Positions 9,601-19,100 of a stretch of 64,000 nucleotides of DNA are shown here, one piece after another. Source of the DNA: a virus; the IMG/VR virus record IMGVR_UViG_3300043499_000197, positions 1-64,000 of that record; one strand, given 5' to 3'. A model generated the notes under the pieces. That model was not told the origin of the DNA. It was given only the letters and a program-made list of their open reading frames with translations, and did not search any database. The position numbers and the translations under genes were made by a program. Numbering within the stretch: the stretch's first letter is position 1; the number at the start of each line of letters is the position of its first letter.

Positions 9601-12600
9601 CAGCGCAAGGAAAAGCTCACGCTCAAGGCCAAGCCGAAGGCCGAGCCCCCGGCTGCACCCGCGCCGGCCCCCCAGGAGAAACCCAGTGGCCAACAAGCAA
9701 GTCCCGAAAGTGTCAGTCCCCCGAAGCCCGAGCCCGTCGAAGCTAAAGCCGCCCCGCGAGTCCATCGACGAGCAAGTAAGCCGGCTGTCCAAGCAGTGGT
9801 CGGAGGCGGAACTGCAACTGCTGGAAAAGAAGTATCCAAAGGCAGTGCACGCGGTGCGCCTGACGCAACTGCAAGAGCGCCACATGGACCCGGACCAGTT
9901 CGCGGTGAGGATGGCCAAGCTGCGCCAGCCGCCAGCACCGAAGGGGACCGTGCCGATGTAGCTGCAGACGACGGCTTCTGGGACCGTGCCGGCCCTACGG
10001 GGCCGACCGAAGAAGAGCAAGCGCGTGCCGTGCTGGGCGATGTGCCGATGGAGCGCGAGTACGACGAGAACACCAGTTGGTCGGCGGTCATCCCGCTGCA
10101 GAAGAAAGAGAAGCAGGCCGAAGACGACGTGATGGTCGGCGCCGGCAACAACTGGATTCCGTTCGAGAAGGCCAAGGAACTGGCGGCCAAGTACCTGAGC
10201 GCGCGCCAGTTGAAGATGCCGTTCCAGTACCAGCACATGCTGGGCATCGCGGCGCGCGACTGGGAGCGCATGATCCAGGCGATGACCGGCCTGACGACCC
10301 GGGAAGCACTGGAGGGCAAGGCGGCCGTCGCACCGGCGGCCAAGGAATCGGAGTATGCCGCTGCGGCTTCGTCGTTCATGGAAGACAACTCGTCGGTCGA
10401 GCCGGACGACTTCGCCGACCCGGTGAAGCTGGAAAACGGCAAGTACATGAACGCGCCCGATCTGGCGCAAGCGGTCGTCCTGTCGCTGCCGGCCGAGGAG
10501 CACACCGACCCTGATGCCTACGCCAAGCTGGGCATCCTGCCCGAGGGCCGCGCCGAGGTGCTGAGCGCGGTGAACGAGTTGCTGGCATCGCCGCAGTTCC
10601 AGAACGTCGAGCGGCTGAACGCGGCGCGCGACGAGTCGCCGGCCCCACTGACCGTCACGGCGTCCGCCGGCACGCAAGTCGAAGGGGGCGTTCCTCGCGC
10701 CCCTTCCGTGACGCGGGTGGTGAGGAGGGCGCGCACCGGGCTCGACGAGGGCACGCTGACGCCGGAACAGTTCGCTGCCCAGGCCACGGCCGCGCTCGAT
10801 GCGGCCGACGCGGCGCGCGAGAGCAAGCCGCGCGTGGGCAAGCTGCGCGGCGCCGACCGCATCATGGAGATGCTGCTGGCCGCGCGCCGGCGCGGCGAAC
10901 TCGATGCCGAAGGTGTCGAGATGGCGATGTGGTTCATCCGCCAGAACCCGGCCGCGGTGGACAACCTGGGCATCAGCATCCGCGCGGCCGGCGAGAACGA
11001 GGCGGGCACCTCGGGCTACTACAACCCGGTGGCCCGGATCGTCACGCTGATCAAGGGCTCGCTCAACACCGAGACCGCGGTGCACGAGATCCTGCACCAC
11101 CTCGAACGCATGATGCCGCGCAACCTGCAGAACGCCATCCGGCGCACCTGGGCCAAGAGCTTGGCCAAGGCCTACAAGGCGGCGCAGAAGGCCGGCAACG
11201 AGAACCTCACCGCTTATTACAAAGCGCTGATGGACTACCACTTCGACAACGGCCGGACTGCGCTGCTGGACAAGGCGCTGGACATGCTGCACTCGGGGGC
11301 CGTGGGCTACGAGCACTACCAGCACTTCAACCCGAGCGAGTTTTGGGCCATCAACGGCAGCCGCATCGTGGCCGGGCGCTTCGGCGTCTCGGGCTCGGTC
11401 GTCGGGCGCATCCGCCAGTACCTGGGCGAGTTCGTGCAGAAGGTGAAGTCGGTGCTGGGCCTGAAGTCGGACGCTTCGATCATCCGTGCGCTCAACTCGG
11501 TGGCCCGCGCGGACGGCACCTTCACCAGCGGCCTGATGCTGCAGGACCAGCCCGGCGTGCACTTCATGTACGCGGGCCAGAAGACCGCCGACCAGGAGCA
11601 ACTTAACCAACTGAACCGCTACCACTGGATGCGCGCGACGGGCGAGACCACGGCCGCGCAGGCGCGGGTGGCCACCGGGTGGTTCCGCAACCCGATCGAC
11701 GGCGAGATGCGCTACGAGATCGCCGACCACGATGCCGAGTTCACCACGGCGCGCCCGCCCGAGCGCATGGTGCTCACGCAGCGCGGCCAGAAGCCGGTCA
11801 CCTACCGGCTGGACGAGGTGCTGATCCATCCGGCGCTGTTCGAAGCCTACCCGGAGGCGCGCCAGATCCTGGTGTCGCGCCAGGACGATCCGAACCCGAC
11901 GGTGCAGGGCTGGTTCAACCCGGACCAGAACATGGTGGTCTTCACGCCGCGCGCGGACAACCCGCTGTCCACGCTGGTGCACGAACTGCAGCACTGGGTG
12001 CAAACCCAGGAAGGTTTCGCGGTGGGCGGCTCGCCCGAAGAGGTGACGCACGCCATGAGCCCGGAGCAGCGCGTGCGCCTGTACCTGCGCGCCAGTGCCG
12101 AGATGGCCAAGCCCGGCTACCAGTCGCACCTGGAGGAATCCGACCGCCAGCGCCTGGAGATCCTGCTGGCCGGCAACCTGGAGCCCGACCCCGATGCGCT
12201 GGCACTGTATGCGGCCGGCACCGCGGCGCTGCAGCGCGCCTACCTGCACATCGCCGGCGAGATCGAGGCGCGCGACACGCAGGCCCGCCTGCAGATGACG
12301 CCCACGCAGCGCGACGAGACCACACCGCTCACCAGCGAGAAGATCGGCCTGAAGGATGTGGTGACGATCCGGGGCGCTGCGGGGACAGCGAAGTCGGTGG
12401 AGGGTGGTGTCTCGCGGCGCAACGTGCTGCTGGGCGCGCTCGCCTCGGCGGCTGGGGTGCGGGCCAACGCGGCCACCGACACGCTCGTGCAGGGGAAAGC
12501 CCAGCCCATCAACCCCCAGTCGTGGGGTGCCAAGATCTCGCCGGCGGCGGAAAAGCTGCTGCGGGCGGGCGACCTGCGTGGCGCTATTGCGCAGATCGCC

Positions 12601-15600
12601 GAAGGGGCTCGCGACCCACGCATCGCGCAACTGGCCACCCAGATCTATCTCAAGATGGGCGAGGGCAACGGCAAGCTGAAGACGCGCGTGGACGACAAGG
12701 GCGGCAGCGCCAACCACGCGGAGGTGAAGATCACGCCGCAGGGGCCGACCGCCACCTTCTACACGGCCAAGGGAGCGCGCGGCCTGTCCACCGACACCGT
12801 GCTGCACGAGGCGCTGCACGTGGTCTCGCTGTCGGCTTACTACGACGTGACGGCCGCGGCCAAGGCCGGCAACGCGGCGGCGACCAAGGCCGTGAGCGAG
12901 ATGTACGGCTTGTGGAACGAGTTCGAGACCGCGGCGCAGAAGGCCGGCATGGGCAAGGGGCTAGACCTGGAGACGCGCAGTTCGATCCGGGAGTCGATCG
13001 AGAGCATGGACGAGTTTTTCGTGCGCGCGCTCACCGACCCGGCGCTGCAGAAGTTCATGGCCACCGTCCCCTACGAGGGCAAGACGCTGTGGGACCACTT
13101 CAAGGACTGGGTGCGCAAGACGCTCACCGGCAAAGCCGGCATCCAACCCAGTTGGCTGGACGCGGCCACGCTGGGCTCCGAGCGTTTCCTCGAAGCGCAA
13201 GGCCCGCAGATGGCTGCGTGGCACCAGCAGGCCATGGGCGGCGCCAAGCAACTCAACTCGGCCCGCGCACAGAATATCGAGGCGGTCAGGCGGGCGGCGG
13301 TGGAGCGCGTGCCGGCACGGGCGCGCCCGGCCGTGGACACCATGAGCCGCATGATCGGCAACTCCACCAAGAGCCTGATCAAGGGCCTCACCTTCACGCG
13401 CGACCTGCTGCAGATGGCCGAGCGCGGCCTGGGGCAGGCGGCTGCGGACTACCTGCGGCTGGAAGAAGGGCGCAACGCAACGAAGATCGCCCACCTGCAT
13501 GCGGCCGACGTGGTCGTGGCCGCGCACAAGAAGCTGTCGGTGGCCGAGCGTGCCGGCGTCAACGCCTACCTGAAGAAGTCCACCATGGAAGCCAAGTGGG
13601 GCTACCGGCCGGACCACTTCAGTGCCGAAGACAAGGCCAAGGTGAAGGTGGACCCGGCGCTGGAAGCGATCTGGAAAAACACGCTGAACGACGCCCAGCG
13701 CGCGGTCGTGAAAGAGGTGTTCAAGCACGGCCACGAGACGCTGACGACGATGAAGACGCTGGTGAACCTGAACGTGGCCGCCGAGTTCCAGGCCGCCATC
13801 GCGCAGGCCCGCGCGGCCAACGACGACAAGGGGGCCGACAAGCTGCAGGCCGACATGGACGACCAGTTGGCCCACTTCAAGACGCTGCTGGCGGTGGGCG
13901 AGTACCACCCGTACGCGCCGCTCAAGCGCTTCGGCAACCACGTGGTGGTCGGCAAGTCGCAGCGCTACATGGATGCCGAAGCGGCGCTCGAAGCCAACGC
14001 TGACGACAAGGCCGCGCGCAAGGCGCTGCGCGAGATGCAGTCCAACGCCGACCATTACTACGTGTCGATGCACGAGACCCAGCACGAGGCGCAGCAGGAG
14101 CGCGACCGCATCGCCGGGCAGTACGACCAAGCCGACACGATGGAGAAGGACCGCGGCTACCTGAACGAGGTGGGCGGCAACCGGGGCATGATGGGCATGT
14201 TCCACCGGCTGCGCGGGCAGGCCGAGCGCGAGGGTGGCAACTTGGACAAGAAGGCCCAGCAGGCCACCGACCGCCTGCTGACCGACCTGTACCTGTCGCT
14301 GCTGTCGGAGACCAGCGCACGCCAGTCCGAGCGCGAGCGCAAGAACGTGGCCGGCGCCGACGAGGACATGATGCGGGCCTTCCATTCCAAGGGCCGCGCG
14401 GACGCCAACTTCCTCGCCTCGCTGGCCACCGGCGGCGCGATGCAGGACGCGCTCAATGCGATGGAGAAGGAAGCCGGGCGCAACGGCATGGTGAACGGCA
14501 CCACGCGCGAAGAGCGCCATGCGCACTACAGGGAAATCCTGTCGCGCCACGTCATGGGCATGGACTACAAGCAGAGCCCGGCGGTGGATGCCGCGCTGAA
14601 AGCCTCCTCGGTCATGCAACTGCTGACCAACCCGGCCTACCACCTGACCAACCTGCTGCAGCCCTATGTCATGAGCGTGCCGACGCTGGCCGGGCGCTTC
14701 GGCATGGTGAAGTCGATGGGCGCGATGATGGCCGCGCACCGCGAACTGGGCGGGCGGCTGTTCAAGAACGGCGTCGATCATTCGTCGATCGAGGACCTGC
14801 CCAGCGATGTGCGCAAGGGCATCCAGGCGCTGATGGACAAGGGCCTGATCAACATGAGCCTGGACAGCGAGCACGGTGGCGAGTGGAACGAAGGCAAGCT
14901 GGGCAAGCCGATCGGCTGGCTGAAGCGCGTCTCCGAGCGCATCGAGGCGGTGAACCGGGTGGCCACGGGGGTGGCGGCGCTGCGGCTGGCAGACAAGGCC
15001 GGCCTGAGCGAGCAGGCGGCTGTTAACTACGCGGCCAAGATCATCTACGACACGCACGGCGACTACTCGGGCTTCAACACCCCCAGCCTGATGCGCGCTC
15101 CGGTGGCGCGCCTGATCACGCAGTACCGCAAGTTCCAGTTGATCCAGCTTCACAACTACACGCGCATGGTGCGCGACGGCTTCCTGCGTGCCGACCTGAG
15201 CAAGGAAGAGAAGTGGGTGGCCAGGAAGGCGCTGGCGTACAACCTCTCGACCATGTTCGCGCTCGGCGGGACCCTGGCGCTTCCCGGTGCGCAGGCCGTG
15301 GGTGCGATCCTGCGCGCCATCTTCGGCGATGACGACGAGCCCGACGATCCCGAACTGACGATGCGCAAGTACTTGGCCGACGCCGGGCTCGAAGGCATCT
15401 CCGACCTGCTGGTGAAAGGGGTGCCGGCGTGGCTGGGCGTGGATGTGTCGGGCCGGCTGGGTGCGGGCAACATCGCCTCGCTGTTCCCGTACGCCGACAT
15501 CAGCGACAAGGGCAAGAGCAGTCTGGTCTCGCGCAAGGCGTTCGAGGCGTACGCGCTGGCGGCCACCGGCCCCTTCATCGGCGGGCTCGCGCCCAAGCTG

Positions 15601-16116
15601 GCGGACGGCTTGCACGACTGGTCCAACGGCGATCCATACAAGGGCACCGAGAAGCTGATGCCCAGCGGCCTGGGCAACATGCTCAAGGGAGCCCGCATCG
15701 CCACCCAGGGCGTGACGATGAAGAGCGGCGACACCGTGATGGACGCCGATCAGGTCGGCTTCCTGGCCGGACTGGGACAGGCCGTGGGCCTGCCGACCAC
15801 CACCGTCACCGAGCGCGGCCAGCGCGGGCAGGCGCTGCGCAACATGGACCTGTTCTACAAGGACAAGGTGTCGCAGATCAAGCGCGAGTATGTGCAGGCG
15901 TACCGGGACGGCGACGCGGAGAAGCTGGCCGAGGCCCGTGCGGACTGGGCCGAGGTCGGCCAGCGCATGAAGGCGCACGACCTGCAGCCGCCCAAGGTGA
16001 GCGACCTCGTGAAGGCGCCGCACGCGCAGGCGAAGAAGGACAAGAGCCTGATCGAAGGGGTGCAGACCAGCAAGCGCACGGCCGGCGCAGCGCGCCAGTT
16101 GGCCGAACTCTACTAA
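6637..16116 (+). CDS. Giant polyvalent ejection protein, 3159 aa, with three zinc-metallopeptidase motifs and PLxRFG motif
   Basis: The largest gene of the window, last of the late operon. Residues about 125-175 are a Gly/Ala-rich hydrophobic segment that could insert in membranes. Three HExxH sites follow: HEILHH (1483-1488, possible third ligand in NPSEFWA), HELQHW (1782-1787, with GEIEARDTQ downstream) and HEALH (2057-2061, with SMDEFFVRAL downstream). At 1926 a Tat-like SRRNVLLGALASAA segment lies between the second and third. PLKRFG is at 2428-2433, and the C-terminal part (DTHGDYSGFNTPSLMRAPVA) resembles a large polyvalent protein-associated domain (LPD38 type). Such proteins are packaged and injected to act on the host cell; that role is inferred. 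A 91 aa gene is nested at 9686-9961. The stop overlaps the convergent primase stop. Confidence 0.85.
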   Translation: MALLDKMRQHYGADLSDEEIITRASKDLDVPVTDMAKEVGYKTGGKWGSAASGAVDTMQSQAWDAGEAAAQGLGWEGVAKYAKGKRKQNEASAEIAGAAAEAQGLTTDWRGIRGAGDVGEFVGSTAIGSAPQMGVGLAGAAAGAAIGSVVPVVGTAVGGAAGYALSQLPLYFGANRQAQREQTKDLLGGERVDDTSALLAAGGQTALDMFGGPVGSAVRRGGTAIGRKLGREVLKEEAEEVAETGAKKAGRSTFSPLAMAKDFAVGGIKEGAYSEIPQQVLEEYARGAVDSSHDLLGSEAQGRYIGAAAGALALGGPVNAVTGAMGRAKANSRSDYDPTASKTEAPATVAGSKNAPAAGLTPEMVGPPREMVGPTRAMPDDSIVAAQAAGTVKEVLGTPSEARIDANAPPAPPTPEQTAADKRAAGIASEKAALAARSEKAAADGVDPKYVLEHAALEGALSEGLISEAEEQRAVAALATGEPALVAETKKLVAEIEKEHATRQQAPVPKVAGLSPGRSALAAFTHKETGKPMSEQARDRAYLILGLDEEGHPVGDPLTLQDVAEIEHRVQGKTGPVPDNKKALKAISKQLNEFGLDAEARRALYKQIHGEDMPLEGNVTAEGDAALQEGEEVEVEPEHRDRVTDSDESELQGAIGTHDTRIGAEDVGDTGSMRLVGSANQNVAVEEITSEQRADVLSSLIAGPGYNDAQKEAFKQALGSGKTLGSEAGAKKLLADTANFNEDELKALGVLFEHGKTTKAAAGRRARVEAVVARLTGEMTEHERQVRERQQAANNARLAQEELKRAELKAQQEGGLEDLDARLDEDGRTLRMHLMLKTGEFETAEEREERRAAGRMSRQERLIGESLADAKATYARLFADHAKEKDPNDHLPPWDELTPREQAAFVRMVDYQNFESRDPEHVAQGKIAGKAYEAQEGHAQRTAAAKREAEKAVAKAMPEFQAEVKKTYEAETQAETQRIIEESKARSQQRKEKLTLKAKPKAEPPAAPAPAPQEKPSGQQASPESVSPPKPEPVEAKAAPRVHRRASKPAVQAVVGGGTATAGKEVSKGSARGAPDATARAPHGPGPVRGEDGQAAPAASTEGDRADVAADDGFWDRAGPTGPTEEEQARAVLGDVPMEREYDENTSWSAVIPLQKKEKQAEDDVMVGAGNNWIPFEKAKELAAKYLSARQLKMPFQYQHMLGIAARDWERMIQAMTGLTTREALEGKAAVAPAAKESEYAAAASSFMEDNSSVEPDDFADPVKLENGKYMNAPDLAQAVVLSLPAEEHTDPDAYAKLGILPEGRAEVLSAVNELLASPQFQNVERLNAARDESPAPLTVTASAGTQVEGGVPRAPSVTRVVRRARTGLDEGTLTPEQFAAQATAALDAADAARESKPRVGKLRGADRIMEMLLAARRRGELDAEGVEMAMWFIRQNPAAVDNLGISIRAAGENEAGTSGYYNPVARIVTLIKGSLNTETAVHEILHHLERMMPRNLQNAIRRTWAKSLAKAYKAAQKAGNENLTAYYKALMDYHFDNGRTALLDKALDMLHSGAVGYEHYQHFNPSEFWAINGSRIVAGRFGVSGSVVGRIRQYLGEFVQKVKSVLGLKSDASIIRALNSVARADGTFTSGLMLQDQPGVHFMYAGQKTADQEQLNQLNRYHWMRATGETTAAQARVATGWFRNPIDGEMRYEIADHDAEFTTARPPERMVLTQRGQKPVTYRLDEVLIHPALFEAYPEARQILVSRQDDPNPTVQGWFNPDQNMVVFTPRADNPLSTLVHELQHWVQTQEGFAVGGSPEEVTHAMSPEQRVRLYLRASAEMAKPGYQSHLEESDRQRLEILLAGNLEPDPDALALYAAGTAALQRAYLHIAGEIEARDTQARLQMTPTQRDETTPLTSEKIGLKDVVTIRGAAGTAKSVEGGVSRRNVLLGALASAAGVRANAATDTLVQGKAQPINPQSWGAKISPAAEKLLRAGDLRGAIAQIAEGARDPRIAQLATQIYLKMGEGNGKLKTRVDDKGGSANHAEVKITPQGPTATFYTAKGARGLSTDTVLHEALHVVSLSAYYDVTAAAKAGNAAATKAVSEMYGLWNEFETAAQKAGMGKGLDLETRSSIRESIESMDEFFVRALTDPALQKFMATVPYEGKTLWDHFKDWVRKTLTGKAGIQPSWLDAATLGSERFLEAQGPQMAAWHQQAMGGAKQLNSARAQNIEAVRRAAVERVPARARPAVDTMSRMIGNSTKSLIKGLTFTRDLLQMAERGLGQAAADYLRLEEGRNATKIAHLHAADVVVAAHKKLSVAERAGVNAYLKKSTMEAKWGYRPDHFSAEDKAKVKVDPALEAIWKNTLNDAQRAVVKEVFKHGHETLTTMKTLVNLNVAAEFQAAIAQARAANDDKGADKLQADMDDQLAHFKTLLAVGEYHPYAPLKRFGNHVVVGKSQRYMDAEAALEANADDKAARKALREMQSNADHYYVSMHETQHEAQQERDRIAGQYDQADTMEKDRGYLNEVGGNRGMMGMFHRLRGQAEREGGNLDKKAQQATDRLLTDLYLSLLSETSARQSERERKNVAGADEDMMRAFHSKGRADANFLASLATGGAMQDALNAMEKEAGRNGMVNGTTREERHAHYREILSRHVMGMDYKQSPAVDAALKASSVMQLLTNPAYHLTNLLQPYVMSVPTLAGRFGMVKSMGAMMAAHRELGGRLFKNGVDHSSIEDLPSDVRKGIQALMDKGLINMSLDSEHGGEWNEGKLGKPIGWLKRVSERIEAVNRVATGVAALRLADKAGLSEQAAVNYAAKIIYDTHGDYSGFNTPSLMRAPVARLITQYRKFQLIQLHNYTRMVRDGFLRADLSKEEKWVARKALAYNLSTMFALGGTLALPGAQAVGAILRAIFGDDDEPDDPELTMRKYLADAGLEGISDLLVKGVPAWLGVDVSGRLGAGNIASLFPYADISDKGKSSLVSRKAFEAYALAATGPFIGGLAPKLADGLHDWSNGDPYKGTEKLMPSGLGNMLKGARIATQGVTMKSGDTVMDADQVGFLAGLGQAVGLPTTTVTERGQRGQALRNMDLFYKDKVSQIKREYVQAYRDGDAEKLAEARADWAEVGQRMKAHDLQPPKVSDLVKAPHAQAKKDKSLIEGVQTSKRTAGAARQLAELY
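9686..9961 (+). CDS. Nested small gene inside the giant gene, 91 aa, possible Myb/SANT-like DNA-binding protein
   Basis: Out of frame with the giant gene. GTG start with AGGAG 7 nt upstream. By hand count GC-ending codons are about 81% in this frame but only about 40% in the giant frame over the same bases, so this frame looks like the selected one. The protein is basic at the N-terminus and has a helical region with WSEAELQLLEKKYPK, like the first helix of Myb/SANT or homeo-type domains. The giant protein reads as low-complexity Pro/Ala/Gly linker here, as expected for an overprinted region. Confidence 0.7.
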   Translation: MANKQVPKVSVPRSPSPSKLKPPRESIDEQVSRLSKQWSEAELQLLEKKYPKAVHAVRLTQLQERHMDPDQFAVRMAKLRQPPAPKGTVPM

Positions 16117-19100
16117 CGCAGCGGGACCACGTTGGTGGGCGGTGGTGGCGGGGTGCTGGCAGTCGGGAGACCGTCGTCTTCCGGGATGCCCAGCTTGCGC
16201 GAGAGTACGCGCTTGTCGATCGTGTAGCACATGATGAAGGTGCCGGTGCTCTGGCGCAGCCCTTTGTAGAGGTTGAACTTCTCGGAGGAGTTCTTGCGCG
16301 GCCCGCCTTCCTTGCCGAACAGCTTGAACACGCCTTCCTCGCGCCCACGCTTGACGATCTCGGTCTCGGGTATGTTGTGCTTGCGGCACCACTCGCGCGA
16401 TGCATCCACCGACAGGTGGCTGCGCCCAGTAGAGCGGATGTGGCGCACATGCACGACGTCGGGGATGCGGCCACTGCTGTTCAGGATCCTGTCTTCGATG
16501 TCCGGGCGCCCGTTGACCAGCCGTGTCTCGCCCTCGGTGACCAGCGTGTGGGGCGCCAGATCGTGCAGCATCTTGGACAGGTTCGCGAGACCGTCCGCGG
16601 AGATGATGTTCTCTGCTATGAAATCAGTAGCACTGTTGTGCGCCACCTTGAAGGCATCGATGATGCCCTTGAGCGGGAACACCTCGATGCCCAGCTTGGC
16701 CAGGGTCAGGTGCAGCGCCAGCAGCGCGCCCAGGCCCCGGTACTGGAAGCGGTCGGCCACCTTGGCGCCGGTCGCCTTGTCGGCCTTCTCGACGCAAGCC
16801 ATGGTGAGGTCGGTCACCGCGGCCAGTCCCATCCGCACGATCTCGCGGTGAATAACCGCACCCAGCGCGCCGGTGCACTCGCGGTTGATGACCGCCAAGT
16901 CCTGTGCGAAAGCGTGGCGGGACGGCAGGTCGTGGTCGGGCATGCCGTCCACGTTGATCTCCAAGAGGCGCCGCTGGATCGCGTCGCTCGACTCCTGCAC
17001 GTTGGCGATCATGTCGCGCTGGCTGGTGTTGGTGGTCATCAGGTTGATCAGCGCCCAGGGCGCCGAGATGTTCAGCCCACCCTCCTTGTTGCCGCGCTCG
17101 CGGCTGGCGCCGTTGGCCACCATGTGCACCGCGTTGGCCACCTGCTCGGGCGTGGCGCTGCCCATCTCGTCCATGATGTTGGGCAGCGTGCCGTGGATGG
17201 TGAGCCGCGAGACCCGGGCCATGTCGGTGGCGCCGAGCGCGCCGCCATCGTTGGTGAGCGCAGCCGGCTTGCCGTAGGCCAGGATCGCGGCCTGCACCGC
17301 CGCCGTCTTGCCGCGTGCGGACTCTCGCGAGAACAGCGACACCGACAGGCCCCCTCGCGGCAGCACGCTCCCGGACTGGAACTCGCCGGTCACAAACGGC
17401 ATGAAGGGACTCGCGAGCCCCATCATGATCGCCAACTGGAAGCGCTCCATGCCCGGCTGGCCGAAGTGGCACTTCAAGAATGCGACATGCCGGCGGGCGC
17501 GCTCCTCGACGTAGGGCCAGACATCGGGCTGCCACTCGCCATACACGCCCTCGTGCGGCAGCGGGACCTGGAACTGCCCGGCCACGTCTTCCAGCTTCTT
17601 CGCCAGCATCGAACGCTCGATGCGCCCGTCCTTGAAGATCGTGTGCACACCCTGGGTGGCGGCCAGATCGCCGTTGGGCAGGATGCGCAGCCCCAGGTGA
17701 TCGCCGATCTGCATGCGCTTGCCGCTGTGCGCGATGAGTTGCAGTGCGCTGCGCGCGTAGTCGTGGACTGCCATGTGAGCCTTCCGATTGTTGGTGAGGT
17801 GGATGCGCTCCCCACCCAGGACCTTGATCAGATCACGCTGCACGGCCAGCACATCCTGGCCGAGCGTGAAACTGGAAACCGAGCGGCCGTCCGGGTCCAG
17901 CTTGTAGACCTGCACGCGCGCCACGTTGTCGCCTTCGGAGTCGGCCCAGTGGCCCATCCAGAACACCGTGCTGGCGAACGCCACCAGTGTGACGGTGGGC
18001 TGGCCGGTGTCCACATCGTCGTCGCCGGGCATCTCGTGGACCATCTCGTAGCCCGGCCCCGGCGTCAGCGCGCGCACCGTGAAGCCGGGCGGCAGCCGGC
18101 CTTCCCATGGGCGCGTGGGTGGCGGTGGCGGAAGAGCGGGGGGAGGTGGGAGCGCTGCGGGTGGCGTTGCAACTGAAACCGCGGCCGGTTGTACAACCGG
18201 TGTTGGCGCAGCAAGCAGCGGTGCTTCCACCAGCAGCACCGGGGATTTTACCGTGCCCCGGTAGACGCAGGTCTCGCACGCCTTGGTGTGGTTGGCGAAC
18301 TCGGCGCAGGTGGTGGGGCCAGCCGTCCACAGGTCCAGCTTCCTCTGCGTCTGCTCTTCGTCATAGTTGGGGTGCCCCATGCTCCATTCGTGTGCCAGAT
18401 CCTCGCCTTCTATGGTGTGTTTTACGAGCCCCAGCATGGCGCGCCAGTAGGGCTCGGGCACGTCGCCACCCTTGGCTGCGGCCTCGTGCAGCGCGGCGCA
18501 CTTGGCCGCCACGGCAATGGCCGACACCGGCGGGCGCTGCACGTGCACGATCTGCACGTCCGCATTGACCGACATGTCGTACTTGCCGGCCGGCATGTCA
18601 GGCACACTGGGGATGTCGGCTGACACGAGCCGGCCACGCAGGTCGGCGACATTCCATATATGACCGGTGTCCTGCAGAATGGCGACCCGCACCGTGTCAT
18701 GGTGGATGGTCCCCGGAGGTCGCAGGATGCGCGCCGTGTCGAGGGTGCAGGTGGAATCGATCAGGAGCCCGTGGTGGACCCCCCGCTGCTGCAGGCCCTG
18801 GGCCATCGGCACCCAGTCGGCCGGCGCGCAGTCCGCATCCAGGCACCAGTAGATGTGCAGCCCCTCGCCGCTGGAGACGATGTAGCTGGGCGGCAGGTCG
18901 GCCGCCTTGCAGAAGCCGATCACCGCGGCCAGGGCGAGCTTCCGGGTGGCGTAGTTTTTGCTGGGGTCCTTGGAGAATTTCTTCGCGCCGGCATCGATGT
19001 CCAGGCGCAGTGCGCGCAAGGCACGCACATTGCTTTGCTTGCGATTGGCGATCGAGTGGTAGCTCGCGGTGCCGAAGTAAATGCCGGGCCGATTGCCGTA

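Noticed and set aside
16113-16116. Terminator between the convergent arms
   Set aside because: The stops overlap and no hairpin with T-tract is visible within reach on either strand.
6646-16392. Long minus-strand ORFs (969, 1078 and 1143 aa) opposite the giant gene
   Set aside because: Their translations are Arg/Leu/Ala-rich without protein-like patterns, and they mirror the codon structure of the plus-strand gene, as expected for GC-rich shadows.
15429-18176. 915 aa plus-strand ORF spanning the end of the giant gene and the primase
   Set aside because: It crosses the boundary between two genes of opposite direction and reads as shadow sequence in both.
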